The notes beneath the pieces are model-generated. The model was given only the letters and a program-made list of their open reading frames with translations, was not told the DNA's origin and did no database searches. A stretch of DNA of 64,000 nucleotides from Bacteroides sp. (GTDB lineage Bacteria > Bacteroidota > Bacteroidia > Bacteroidales > Bacteroidaceae). This document shows, piece by piece, positions 42,175 through 51,787 of this stretch. Made by a program: the position numbers and the translations under genes. The stretch covers positions 1 through 64,000 of the forward strand of contig SUXW01000012.1 in NCBI GenBank assembly GCA_015060765.1, in the 5' to 3' direction. Position 1 is the stretch's first letter. Each line of letters begins with the position of its first letter.

Positions 42175-42344
42175 AAAGTTTTTATTATCAATTCATTCTA
42201 AAATATTCACAAATCACAAAAGCAAAAATTGCGTTCAAATATACATTTTTTTCATGATAGTTTATCATAATTAAATCACAAAATATATTAAATCGTCAGT
42301 ATTCCGAATAAATATGTATCTTTGCAGAAGAAAAAACAAAGTCT

Positions 42345-42992
42345 ATGAAGAAACTTGTCATATTCGACCTTGACGGTACCCTATTGAATACCATCGCCGA
42401 CCTTGCAGCCTCTACCAATCAAGCCCTGCAACATTTCGGTTACCCGACACATTCCACCGAAGCCTATCGCTTCTTTGTGGGCAATGGCATCAACAAATTG
42501 TTTGAACGGGCACTTCCCGAAGAAGAACGCACGGAAGAGAACGTCCTCCGTATCCGCTCCCGTTTTATACCTTATTATAATGAGCACAATGCCGTATTCA
42601 GCACCCCCTACCCCGGTATTCCAGAATTGCTGCATACCCTTCAAGAAAAAGGTATCCTATTGGCAGTTGCTTCCAACAAATACCAATTGGCTACAGAAAA
42701 GTTGATTGCACATTATTTTCCCACCATCCCATTCATTCAAGTATTGGGGCAACGCGAAGGTGTTCCCATCAAGCCCGACCCAACCATCGTAAACGACATT
42801 CTGGCGACTACCGAACTGAACAACAACGATGTGCTTTATGTAGGCGATTCGGGAGTAGATATGCAAACCGCCCGGAATGCAGGAGTAGATGCCATCGGTG
42901 TTTCCTGGGGGTTCCGTCCCCGCACGGAACTGGAGCCACTTCAACCGTTGGCTATCATCGACAAAGCAGAAGATTTGTTGGGATTCATCTAA
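42345..42992 (+). CDS. HAD family hydrolase (phosphoglycolate phosphatase-like)
   Basis: FDLDGTLLNTIADL; VASNKYQLATEKLI; VGDSGVDMQTARNAGVDAIGVSWGFRP. Confidence 0.92.
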   Translation: MKKLVIFDLDGTLLNTIADLAASTNQALQHFGYPTHSTEAYRFFVGNGINKLFERALPEEERTEENVLRIRSRFIPYYNEHNAVFSTPYPGIPELLHTLQEKGILLAVASNKYQLATEKLIAHYFPTIPFIQVLGQREGVPIKPDPTIVNDILATTELNNNDVLYVGDSGVDMQTARNAGVDAIGVSWGFRPRTELEPLQPLAIIDKAEDLLGFI

Positions 42993-42995
42993 ACA

Positions 42996-43994
42996 TCATC
43001 CCATTCTTTTCAGAAATTCCCTGATATCATTCTCTATTTTCTTGTAGAGAGGAGACTCTTTGTATCCGTCCTGCTTACGAAGTACGACATCTATACCCAA
43101 CAAACTGCGTTCATAACAAGTCAGTTCGTTGCGGTATTGGGTATTATGCATGGCCAATGCCTTGATTTCCGTTTCACGTTCCCTACGCAACGTCGTACAG
43201 ACAGGCCCCAACAATTTCAGCGTAACACTCTCCATGATGTGATGTCCTTGAATAAACATATAAGTCGTTTCGGGAGTAACGCCCAAATATTCGAATTCGG
43301 CCTTCAATGATTCGATTTCATTCAGTGCATGAGCATATCTCTTCTCCAGATTCTTCACTTTATTGTTTACCCGTTTTGCCATTTGGGCAAGACACTCTTC
43401 AGGTCGACGGATATTGACATGATCAAGACGTACATAAGAGCAGAATTCCATCAATGGGAAACCATTAAGGTCACGTTTCCGATAAAACCATACCGACCAT
43501 ACAAACAACGGATAAGCAATTTGCGAATACATCCGCATGAATCCTTCATAATCCACCAACTGATGATCGTTCAGTGTAGCCATGACACAAGCCTCATGAA
43601 GTGCACCGGCATAACACTGATAATTCTCTATGGCATAAGCATAAGTCTGAAACACGAAACGACTGTTGTTGATTTGTCGTGAAGTAGAAGTAGTCTGTTG
43701 CAACAAATAATCATAATCGCTATCCACACATGCCACCATATTCACACCCAAGCGGGCACCCAAATCATTCATCAACACCGACTTCTTTCCTTTCTGAAGG
43801 TTTTTCTTGGAAGGGAGCATTACTTCAAAATAACAATGTTCGTCTTCGAAATCAGCAAACACCGATCGCCAGAAAGCGATATCATCATAGCTTTCCACAT
43901 AAGCTATGATTTTCTTCTTCGCCTTCTTGGGTTTCAGTTTGTTGGCCGCTCCCAAATATAAAGAACACAGATTATCCGACAATCGCTTTCCCAT
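42996..43994 (-). CDS. DUF4435 domain protein (TOPRIM-like; AriB-like candidate)
   Basis: 332 aa; IIAYVESYDDIAFWRSVF, VACVDSDYDYL, FVFQTYAYAIENYQCY. Confidence 0.82.
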   Translation of the reverse strand: MGKRLSDNLCSLYLGAANKLKPKKAKKKIIAYVESYDDIAFWRSVFADFEDEHCYFEVMLPSKKNLQKGKKSVLMNDLGARLGVNMVACVDSDYDYLLQQTTSTSRQINNSRFVFQTYAYAIENYQCYAGALHEACVMATLNDHQLVDYEGFMRMYSQIAYPLFVWSVWFYRKRDLNGFPLMEFCSYVRLDHVNIRRPEECLAQMAKRVNNKVKNLEKRYAHALNEIESLKAEFEYLGVTPETTYMFIQGHHIMESVTLKLLGPVCTTLRRERETEIKALAMHNTQYRNELTCYERSLLGIDVVLRKQDGYKESPLYKKIENDIREFLKRMG

Positions 43995-44003
43995 ACCTCT
44001 CTA

Positions 44004-44834
44004 TTATTCAACGATGTCAGTAATGTCGGTCACTTCGGTCACAGCATCCATCCAGCCATCCATAATCATGGCAGGCGAATGAGTGGTAAGGATAATCTGT
44101 ACATTAGGATTCAAGCTACGAATCAGTCCGATGAGTCGTTGTTGCCATTCCACATGCAACGACACTTCAGGCTCATCCATAAACATCACTCCGCTACGAT
44201 TGTCTTGCACCAATACCGTAAGCAAGATAACAAGCATTTGCTTCTCTCCAGCCGAAAGTTGGTAAGGATAAAGCAAATCGCCGTCCTGTTCAAAACGGAT
44301 TTCATTGCTCTTGCGTACAATCATCTTTCCTGTTTCGCCGAAAAGTTCATCCACCAAATCCTGGAATTTCGTCTTGGGCTGTGAAAGTTGCGCCGCCTTC
44401 AACTGGTCTTCGGGATTTCCGGAAGTCAAACATTCTATGATGCGGTTGCCGATATTCACCTGATAGTCCAGATAACGACGTTGAAGCTGGTATAGTTGCC
44501 AGTCGAGTTCTGTCTTCACATTCTTGTCTGCCATTTTTTCCAGCAAGTCGGAATGAATGAGCGGACGGTCAAAGCTCCGAATCACATCGTAATGGATATA
44601 AGTAGCATCTTCGGGCGAGAAAACCAGCTTCACTCCATTGGTTGCTTCACTATGGAGCGATCCCCCTTTCAAATCATCCAACGAATGTACCGAACGGTTC
44701 AGAATGGTACTCTTTCCAATACCATTTACCCCACTCAGGATATTCACTTCGGGATTCAGTTCCCATGAAATGTTCTTACGGCCCCAAAGCCCTTTGATTT
44801 CGATACGCTTGATGTAATCCGCCTGCTTTTTCAT
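44004..44834 (-). CDS. AAA family ATPase, AAA_15/ABC-like (AriA-like candidate)
   Basis: 276 aa; Walker A GVNGIGKST, signature LSAGEKQML, Walker B VMFMDEPEVSLH, H-loop LTTHSPAMI. Confidence 0.9.
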   Translation of the reverse strand: MKKQADYIKRIEIKGLWGRKNISWELNPEVNILSGVNGIGKSTILNRSVHSLDDLKGGSLHSEATNGVKLVFSPEDATYIHYDVIRSFDRPLIHSDLLEKMADKNVKTELDWQLYQLQRRYLDYQVNIGNRIIECLTSGNPEDQLKAAQLSQPKTKFQDLVDELFGETGKMIVRKSNEIRFEQDGDLLYPYQLSAGEKQMLVILLTVLVQDNRSGVMFMDEPEVSLHVEWQQRLIGLIRSLNPNVQIILTTHSPAMIMDGWMDAVTEVTDITDIVE

Positions 44835-44916
44835 AATGTACGAATGTTTCTTTTAGCAAAGGTAAAAAAATAAAAAAGAAACAACTACTTTTGCACCGTT
44901 TTTTAAGGCAAATTGT

Positions 44917-45849
44917 ATGAAGATTCAGAAATATCAGGCACATCTGGCACTTTTGGGTGCAGCTATATTGTGGGGATTGATGTCTCCAGTCGGTAAGACT
45001 GCTATGGAAAACGGCATTTCAGGCATATCATTAGCCACGTTCCGAATGACAGGTGGAGCCGTATGTTTCTGGTTGGCTTCCCTCTTTTCCAAGCAGGAGA
45101 CCGTCCGTCCGAACGACCTGCTGGGAATGTTCTTTGCCGCCCTGTTTGGCATTGTATGCAATCAGGGATGTTTCACTTTCGGGCTGTCCATCACCTCTCC
45201 CATCGACGCCTCCATCATTACTACAACGGCACCTATCGCCACCATGATCATTGCCGCCATATACCTGAAGGAACCGATTACGGGGAAAAAGGTGACTGGA
45301 GTCTTTTTAGGTTCCATCGGTGCATTGATTCTGATAGTAAGCAGTGCAGGAACGGCCAGCGGCAGAGAAGGGAACATATGGGGAGATTTGTTATGCCTCA
45401 CCGCACAAGTCAGTTTTTCATGCTATCTGGTCTTCTTCAAGAATCTGATATCCAAATACAGCATATTCACTTTAATGAAATGGATGTTCACTTATGCCGC
45501 CATCTGTTTCATTCCATTCTCGTACCACGAAGTATCCACCCTACAATTTCAGGAAATCCCCCTCTTCGCCTGGTATTGCGTAGCATTCGTCATACTTGGA
45601 GGTACCTTCTTTGCCTACATCCTGATGATGATGGGACAAAAGACTTTGCGACCTACCGTCATCAGCATGTACAACTACATCCAACCGATTGTAGGCACCA
45701 CTGTTTCTGTATGGCTGGGATTGGGAACTTTCGGTATCGCCAAAGGGATAGCCGTGGTACTGGTCTTTACCGGAGTCTATATTGTTACGCAAAGCAAGAG
45801 CCGCGAGCAGATGCTGGCCGAGGAGAACGGAATCAATCCCTCAGAGTAA
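44917..45849 (+). CDS. DMT/EamA family transporter
   Basis: 310 aa; two EamA repeats, ~10 TM segments; ILWGLMSPVGKTAM. Confidence 0.9.
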   Translation: MKIQKYQAHLALLGAAILWGLMSPVGKTAMENGISGISLATFRMTGGAVCFWLASLFSKQETVRPNDLLGMFFAALFGIVCNQGCFTFGLSITSPIDASIITTTAPIATMIIAAIYLKEPITGKKVTGVFLGSIGALILIVSSAGTASGREGNIWGDLLCLTAQVSFSCYLVFFKNLISKYSIFTLMKWMFTYAAICFIPFSYHEVSTLQFQEIPLFAWYCVAFVILGGTFFAYILMMMGQKTLRPTVISMYNYIQPIVGTTVSVWLGLGTFGIAKGIAVVLVFTGVYIVTQSKSREQMLAEENGINPSE

Positions 45850-45855
45850 CGATAT

Positions 45856-47121
45856 TTACTCCATTTCGAAGCCGATGCTTTCCACCGCTTGCCTTACGGC
45901 CTCTTTATCAGCCTTACCATAAACTACGGTTCTTCCTGTCGGGAGATCTACCTCTACCCGTTCCACACCTTCCACCTTCAAGATAGCCTTTTCCACATTA
46001 TTACGACAATGATTGCAGGTCATGCCCTTGACTGTAGTTACCCACTGGTTTTCCGAACCACCGCATGAGCAGCCTGCGTGACAAGTACAGGCCTCCGGCT
46101 TGCGATAACGTTGGACAAAAGCATTCAGCAGCAACAGAGCCAACAAGATGGTACAACCCACATTAAACCAGGAAATCCCCTCTTCGTGGCATGCATGGAT
46201 TTTTGCCAGCGGAGCGACAAACCATTCGCGGGGCAGCAAGTAATCGATACCCAAGCCAAAAAGAATGGCACCGCTCACAATGGACAACAGATATAAAGCC
46301 AATGTCCTTTTCCCCATCACCTTGCTGATGACCAGCATGGAAGCCACATTCACTGCGGGTCCGGCCATAAGCAGCACCAATGCCGTACCCGGCGAAAGAC
46401 CCTTCAACATCAAAGCGATGGCTATGGGAATAGACCCTGTAGCACATAGATACATGGGAATGGCAAATGCCAGAACCAACAACATACTGAGAAGCGGTTT
46501 GTCGGCAAAGACGGCAAAAAACGAATCGGGAACAAATACAGTAATGAGTCCCGCTACTACCAATCCCATCACCAACCATTTACCTATATCCTGCATCATT
46601 TCCACAAAAGCATAACGGAAAGCCGACTTTATTTTTTGTCCGAACGACAACCCCTCTTGCTGTTCTGTCGATGCTGCAACCACAGGCTTTTCCTCCACCC
46701 CTTCTTTCTCGTCAAAACGGTTGACCAGGCATCCCCCCATCAACGAAGTGGCCAAGGCCACCAACGGACGAAGCAAGGCAAAAGGCAATCCCATCAGCGA
46801 ATAAGTGGCAAAGATGGAATCCACGCCCGTTTGCGGAGTCGAAATCAAGAACGATACAGTAGCTCCTCTCGATGCCCCTTCCTTACGCAACGACATGGCA
46901 GTAGGAATCACACCACACGAGCACAACGGCAAAGGAATGCCAAGCAAGGCAGCATTCAGCACCGAGCGAAACGAACTTCCGCCCAAATAACGGCGGTACA
47001 ATGTATTGGGAACAAAAGCGTGCATCACTCCTGCCAGGAAGAAACCCAGCAACAAATACGGAGCCATGCTATTGATCAATTCGAATATCTCTCTCATAAC
47101 GTTTTTAGTTTTATACCACAA
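45856..47121 (-). CDS. SO_0444-type metal efflux permease with C-terminal heavy-metal-associated domain
   Basis: GIPLPLCSCGVIPTAMSLRKEGASRGATVSFLISTPQTGVDSI; C-terminal MTCNHCRNNVEKAILKVEGVERV. Confidence 0.88.
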   Translation of the reverse strand: MWYKTKNVMREIFELINSMAPYLLLGFFLAGVMHAFVPNTLYRRYLGGSSFRSVLNAALLGIPLPLCSCGVIPTAMSLRKEGASRGATVSFLISTPQTGVDSIFATYSLMGLPFALLRPLVALATSLMGGCLVNRFDEKEGVEEKPVVAASTEQQEGLSFGQKIKSAFRYAFVEMMQDIGKWLVMGLVVAGLITVFVPDSFFAVFADKPLLSMLLVLAFAIPMYLCATGSIPIAIALMLKGLSPGTALVLLMAGPAVNVASMLVISKVMGKRTLALYLLSIVSGAILFGLGIDYLLPREWFVAPLAKIHACHEEGISWFNVGCTILLALLLLNAFVQRYRKPEACTCHAGCSCGGSENQWVTTVKGMTCNHCRNNVEKAILKVEGVERVEVDLPTGRTVVYGKADKEAVRQAVESIGFEME

Positions 47122-48451
47122 ATTTACGATGTTTCTTCATCCAAACAAAAACTCCTACACAAATTATGACCGAGACAACCGATCCTGTCACCGTAGCAAG
47201 CCCCATAGGGAACAAGGTAGTGGGATACATAATGGAAGCCAAATAAGCCAACGGAACACGAGCCACTACAATGGACACAGCATTATGGATAAACGAAATG
47301 ATGGACCACCCACAAGCGCAGAAGAAACCACTGAAACAGAAATGAATACCCGCAAATACACAATCCCATACATACCCCTGCAAATATTGGCAACCTTGAA
47401 CAATGACCTGCGGGTCGTCGGTAAACAGGCCGACCGCCTTCTCGGGGAATATCTGCATGATGATAGAAAAGAACGTACCGAAACCGATAACGATGCAATT
47501 GGCATACCAAAGGGTACGGATGGCACGATCCAGTTTGCCAGCCCCCAGATTTTGGGCCGAAACAGTAGAAACCGTAGACAGCATGGACGAAGGGATGAGG
47601 AACAGAATACCAATTATCTTTTCAACAATCCCTACTGCTGCCGCATCATTCAGTCCTCGCTGGTTGGCTATGATAGTAATGATAATGAATCCCACTTGAA
47701 CAAATCCGTCCTGCAAAGCCACAGGTACCCCTATATTCAATATCTTCCCCATGACAGCCCTTTGTGGTTTCAAGTCGGACCGACTGATACGGATACCCGA
47801 ATCCCCCCGGTTCATGGCTATCAAAGCAACAACAACACTTACCGTCTGCGAAAGCGTGGTAGCCCAAGCCGCTCCGGCAGCTCCCATATCAAAATAACCT
47901 ATCAACAGATAATCGAGTAGAACATTCACTACACAAGCTATAGCAATGAAGTACATCGGACTTTTGGAATCCCCCATACCCCGATAGATGGAAGCGATGA
48001 TGTTATAAGCAACAATGAAAGGAATCCCAATAAAGCAGATAGTGAGATACGAAGTAGTCTCGGTAGCAGCCTCAACGGGAGTAGACATCAGTGAAACAAT
48101 ATCACCTACCCATCCCACCAAGCCGGCCGCCATCAGCAACGAAAACACCATAAATAGGGTTACGGTATTCCCCACTACCCGTTTGGTACGCGCCACATCG
48201 TTTGCTCCGACCGATTGTGCCGTTGTCACGGTAGTCCCCATAGCCAGCCCCACCACAATAACCGTTACCATGTGCATCACTTGGCTACCGATAGAAACAG
48301 CCGTGATACTGCTCACCCCACAATACTGCCCCACTACAAACAAATCGGCCAATCCATAGAGTGTCTGCAGAAAGTAAGACAACAAGTATGGCAAGGAAAA
48401 CGAAACGATGTTTCCCATAATGCTGCCGTTGGTAAGGTTTTTACTTTTCAT
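47111..48451 (-). CDS. MATE family efflux transporter
   Basis: 446 aa; SLPYLLSYFLQTLYGLADLFVVGQY; ~12 TM segments; GMGDSKSPMYF. Confidence 0.93.
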   Translation of the reverse strand: MKSKNLTNGSIMGNIVSFSLPYLLSYFLQTLYGLADLFVVGQYCGVSSITAVSIGSQVMHMVTVIVVGLAMGTTVTTAQSVGANDVARTKRVVGNTVTLFMVFSLLMAAGLVGWVGDIVSLMSTPVEAATETTSYLTICFIGIPFIVAYNIIASIYRGMGDSKSPMYFIAIACVVNVLLDYLLIGYFDMGAAGAAWATTLSQTVSVVVALIAMNRGDSGIRISRSDLKPQRAVMGKILNIGVPVALQDGFVQVGFIIITIIANQRGLNDAAAVGIVEKIIGILFLIPSSMLSTVSTVSAQNLGAGKLDRAIRTLWYANCIVIGFGTFFSIIMQIFPEKAVGLFTDDPQVIVQGCQYLQGYVWDCVFAGIHFCFSGFFCACGWSIISFIHNAVSIVVARVPLAYLASIMYPTTLFPMGLATVTGSVVSVIICVGVFVWMKKHRKFVV

Positions 48452-48539
48452 CTGTTCTGTTTACCAATTTTCGCGGCAAAAATAGTCATTATGGTCCGTT
48501 CTTTGAAATTTGAGAGGTGGAAAATGATGAAAAACAAAA

Positions 48540-48568
48540 GAAGTCCAGCCCATCACGGGCTGAACTTC
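48540..48568. terminator. hairpin between the MATE gene and the lipoprotein operon
   Basis: gaagtccagcccatcacgggctgaacttc. Confidence 0.45.
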
Positions 48569-48622
48569 ACACTGACAAATCATTTTGATTAATTTGTCTT
48601 CTATCTAATCCTCGCAAATAAA

Positions 48623-49293
48623 TTAATTCAATAAATTCGTAGCAGAAGTATACGTAGTATTGTTCACCGTATTAGCATTTCCTACACCCCAATCATTAAC
48701 CTGAATCTTGATGCCATTTGACTCAAATGTGCAATTATCTTCCTTATAAGTAACGTTGCAACCTCCTGTTTCACCACCAACATAGATATTATGCCAACCG
48801 CCAGTACACTTGAATGTACCTGCATTAACAGAACCGGTAGAACCGTTGTTGTAAGAAACATTAGTAAATACTGATTCGAAAGAACCACCGTTGATGGTCA
48901 AAACAGGAGTTCCGTCTCCAAAGTTATTTGAATTTATCAACGCTTTTTCTGAAGAAGTATTCTTATAGGAACCACCTTCAATTGTAGTTTCTCCATCATA
49001 TACATTGTTAATGGCGTTTTCTACAGACTCAATATCGCAATTGATGGTCAATGTACCGTTGTTCTGAATACCAACTTGGGTAGATGTAATTTTACCATTC
49101 TTTACTTCCAAGTTTGCTGTATTCTTTATACCCGGATAACCGCTCTGTGGAGTGAAGGCCAAAGTATAACCATTCAAATCAAGAACCAAATCCTTTTCAA
49201 CCTTAATTAATGCACTGACATTTGATATATTAGTACCCAAAGCAACTTCACCGCCAGCAGCGATAGCTGTTCTCAAAGCTGTTTCTGTAGATG
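48623..49293 (-). repeat. C-terminal copy of 672-bp internal repeat
   Basis: KVEKDLVLDLNGYTLAFTPQSGYPGIKNTANLEVKNGKITSTQVGIQNNGTLTINCDIESV... copy 2; CCAACTTGGGTAG anchor at 49071; boundary approximate. Confidence 0.8.
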
Positions 49294-51322
49294 CAAAATA
49301 GATGTTATGAGCTCCTGTATATTCAACGTTGTTCAAAGTGTTCTTGTTTCCTTCTACACCCCAATTGTTAACCTGAATATTGATGCCATTTGATTCAAAG
49401 GAACAATTTTCAGCATCGTAAGTAACATTACATCCTCCTTCAGAACCACCGACATAGATATTGTGCCAGCCGCCAGTACACTTGAATGTACCACCATTGA
49501 CTGTACCCGTTGAACCATTGTTGTAAGAAACATTAGTAAATACTGATTCGAAAGAACCTTCAGCGATGTTTAAGACAGGGGATCCATTTCCATGATTGTC
49601 GGAATAGATAAGAGCCGATTCGGTATCAGTATTCTTGTAAGTACCACCATTGATTGTTGTTTCACCATCATATACATTGTTGATTGCATTGAAAACAGAT
49701 TCAATATCGCAATTAATAGTCAATGTACCGTTATTCTGAATACCAACTTGGGTAGATGTAATTTTACCATTCTTTACTTCCAAGTTCGCTGTATTCTTGA
49801 TACCCGGATAACCGCTCTGTGGAGTGAAGGCCAAAGTATAACCGTTCAAATCAAGAACCAAATCCTTTTCAACCTTAATTAATTCGCTTATATTCAAAAC
49901 ATCGCCTGTTAAAGTATAGCTACCACCATCAGCGATAGCTTGACGCAAATCATATTCAGCAGCAGATACGATTTTAATATTTTCTGTTTCCGCAATAGAA
50001 GTAGTTGCATCCGCTTCTAAAATAAGATAAATCACACCACCAGTTGCATTGGTCAAGCTTCCTATCGTTGCATTTTTATGAAGACGCACATTACCACCAT
50101 TGATAGTCAAATTGGTTATGCTTGCACCTTCATTAACAATTAAGGTATGTTCTGCAGTTGTTGCTTGCAAATCAGCTATCTTACCATTAATATATACTGT
50201 AGTATTAGGCAAATCAATATTCAACTTAGCTACAGCTTCTTCTGGTAAAGTCAAATTCAATGTTTTGATAGGATTATCACCAGTTGTAGACGAAGCATCT
50301 TCTATCGAAATTTCATTTTCATAAGAAATACTTTCTATTGCGATTGAAAGGTTTTGTTCGTCACTTTCTTGGCCAGGGATAAGAATAGTTGTAACTGTTT
50401 CTGATTCTGGTATAGCTGAAATAACTACCTCTTCGGCACCTTCTTGCAATGCTTTATTGGCTGCAGCTACACCTTCTACAGTTTCACTCTCACCGCCACC
50501 TGTAATTTCCTTTTTACCGATTGTACCTTTCTTTTGAGCACGACGGACTACTTTTTGGTTTTCCCAATAGCCCCATGCAAATGCTTCATCACCATTTTTA
50601 AGTGTTACATTAATAACGGGATAGTCTCCCACAGGAGCCGGGATATAAAAGACACCAGAAGCATTTGCTGTTGCATTCTTAAAAGAAATGATAACTTGAT
50701 CGTCACCCGCTGTTGTTGCCGCAGTTTCCAATATCGGTTCATCATCAGTCAAATCCGCTTCGAAATCACCTGCAATTCGCTTTCCATCAGTTTTAAAAAT
50801 AAACTGCATATCATCACCTACAGGAAGGTTATGGACATAAATTTTGAATACACCACCCAAATGTTTGAATGATACACCACCATTTTCCAATGCTCCCCAC
50901 ATTGCAATGTTAAAGCTATTTTCTTTTTCTCCAATTACTTCACCGTAATCATAAGATGAAGGCAGATTAAAAGTCAATTCGCCTCCAGATGTCAAATCAT
51001 GATTAGTTGAATATGGATAAATGGCATAATTACCAAAAGAAAGATTGGTAGTAATTTCAAAATTACCTGATGATTTACCACCGTCGCCTTCTTTCAATGT
51101 CATAGGAAGAACTTCATTATTACTCATCAAAGCACCAATCTTATCTGCTTCATGCCAGAAAAAAGAACCGTCAGATTCCATACCAGCACGCGATCCTACC
51201 AATTCACTTTCAGTAGAAACTTTCAAAGTCTTAATACTTGAACCTTGTTCAAACAAATCTTCATTATTACATGCCGTAAAAATACCAGCACATAAAATAA
51301 TACCAAATAATTTTGTTTTCAT
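48623..51322 (-). CDS. fimbrillin-like surface lipoprotein with duplicated C-terminal repeat domains
   Basis: 899 aa; lipobox IFTAC followed by NNED; fimbrillin-like N-terminus (LKVSTESELVGSRAGMESDGSFFWHEADKIGAL); two ~224-aa repeats with a long identical stretch. Confidence 0.8.
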   Translation of the reverse strand: MKTKLFGIILCAGIFTACNNEDLFEQGSSIKTLKVSTESELVGSRAGMESDGSFFWHEADKIGALMSNNEVLPMTLKEGDGGKSSGNFEITTNLSFGNYAIYPYSTNHDLTSGGELTFNLPSSYDYGEVIGEKENSFNIAMWGALENGGVSFKHLGGVFKIYVHNLPVGDDMQFIFKTDGKRIAGDFEADLTDDEPILETAATTAGDDQVIISFKNATANASGVFYIPAPVGDYPVINVTLKNGDEAFAWGYWENQKVVRRAQKKGTIGKKEITGGGESETVEGVAAANKALQEGAEEVVISAIPESETVTTILIPGQESDEQNLSIAIESISYENEISIEDASSTTGDNPIKTLNLTLPEEAVAKLNIDLPNTTVYINGKIADLQATTAEHTLIVNEGASITNLTINGGNVRLHKNATIGSLTNATGGVIYLILEADATTSIAETENIKIVSAAEYDLRQAIADGGSYTLTGDVLNISELIKVEKDLVLDLNGYTLAFTPQSGYPGIKNTANLEVKNGKITSTQVGIQNNGTLTINCDIESVFNAINNVYDGETTINGGTYKNTDTESALIYSDNHGNGSPVLNIAEGSFESVFTNVSYNNGSTGTVNGGTFKCTGGWHNIYVGGSEGGCNVTYDAENCSFESNGINIQVNNWGVEGNKNTLNNVEYTGAHNIYFASTETALRTAIAAGGEVALGTNISNVSALIKVEKDLVLDLNGYTLAFTPQSGYPGIKNTANLEVKNGKITSTQVGIQNNGTLTINCDIESVENAINNVYDGETTIEGGSYKNTSSEKALINSNNFGDGTPVLTINGGSFESVFTNVSYNNGSTGSVNAGTFKCTGGWHNIYVGGETGGCNVTYKEDNCTFESNGIKIQVNDWGVGNANTVNNTTYTSATNLLN
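49294..49965 (-). repeat. N-terminal copy of 672-bp internal repeat
   Basis: Same protein string; same anchor at 49743, spacing 672 bp = 224 codons; boundary approximate. Confidence 0.8.
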
Positions 51323-51340
51323 AATGTCTCAGATTTAAAT

Positions 51341-51463
51341 TTACATATCGACATCTCCCAATCCACCTTCACCTTCACCAGTAGCACTACCAGCAAAACC
51401 TTTTTCCACTTCCACTTCGATAACCTCTACCTGTGGAACCACATACAAACTTTCCTTTTCCAT
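51341..51463 (-). CDS. 40-aa acidic/Gly-rich small protein co-directional with the lipoprotein (not in supplied ORF track)
   Basis: Reverse strand reads MEKESLYVVPQVEVIEVEVEKGFAGSATGEGEGGLGDVDM*; 18 bp before the lipoprotein ATG. Confidence 0.75.
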   Translation of the reverse strand: MEKESLYVVPQVEVIEVEVEKGFAGSATGEGEGGLGDVDM

Positions 51464-51486
51464 AATCTTATAACATTTTAATTACG

Positions 51487-51534
51487 GCCTTGGGCTCCTC
51501 TATCAAGGCACAATAAAAAAATAAGCGTGAGGAG
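51487..51534 (-). other. candidate H-type RNA pseudoknot in the 5' leader
   Basis: Minus-strand order CTCCTC (51534-51529), GCCTTG (51509-51504), GAGGAG (51500-51495), CAAGGC (51492-51487): a-b-a'-b' pairing 23 nt before the AUG. Confidence 0.4.
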
Positions 51535-51542
51535 TCTATTTT

Positions 51543-51591
51543 TGTTTATCCTTTCATCAGGCTCTCGCATTGCCTTTGCAGTAGATAAACA
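51543..51591 (-). other. candidate structured leader RNA domain
   Basis: Minus strand TGTTTATC...GATAAACA closing stem with inner AGGC/GCCT helix. Confidence 0.35.
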
Positions 51592-51787
51592 ACAGACGCC
51601 CACGCCCATTTATAGTGATAGCATACCTATACAGTGATGCCAAGGTATATAAACGTATACGTGAGCGCTATTGTTAACCATCTTCACTGCATTGTCAAAT
51701 TTGCGAGATTTGATGAAAGAAGATAAGTTTCAATAACGCTATTCCAATAAGTTAAAGCATCCGGCTACTCCAAGCCGAACTACAAGG

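Noticed and set aside
45063-45986. 307-aa plus-strand ORF overlapping the EamA gene
   Set aside because: Out-of-frame over a clear multi-TM transporter; low-plausibility Arg/His/Ser-rich sequence.
47006-47920. 304-aa plus-strand ORF opposite the MATE gene
   Set aside because: Antisense to a clear MATE transporter; Asn/Arg-rich shadow frame.
51543-51591. Hammerhead ribozyme (CTGATGA in the lipoprotein-operon leader)
   Set aside because: CTGATGA is present but the required GAAA after stem II and a NUH cleavage site in proper arrangement are not seen.
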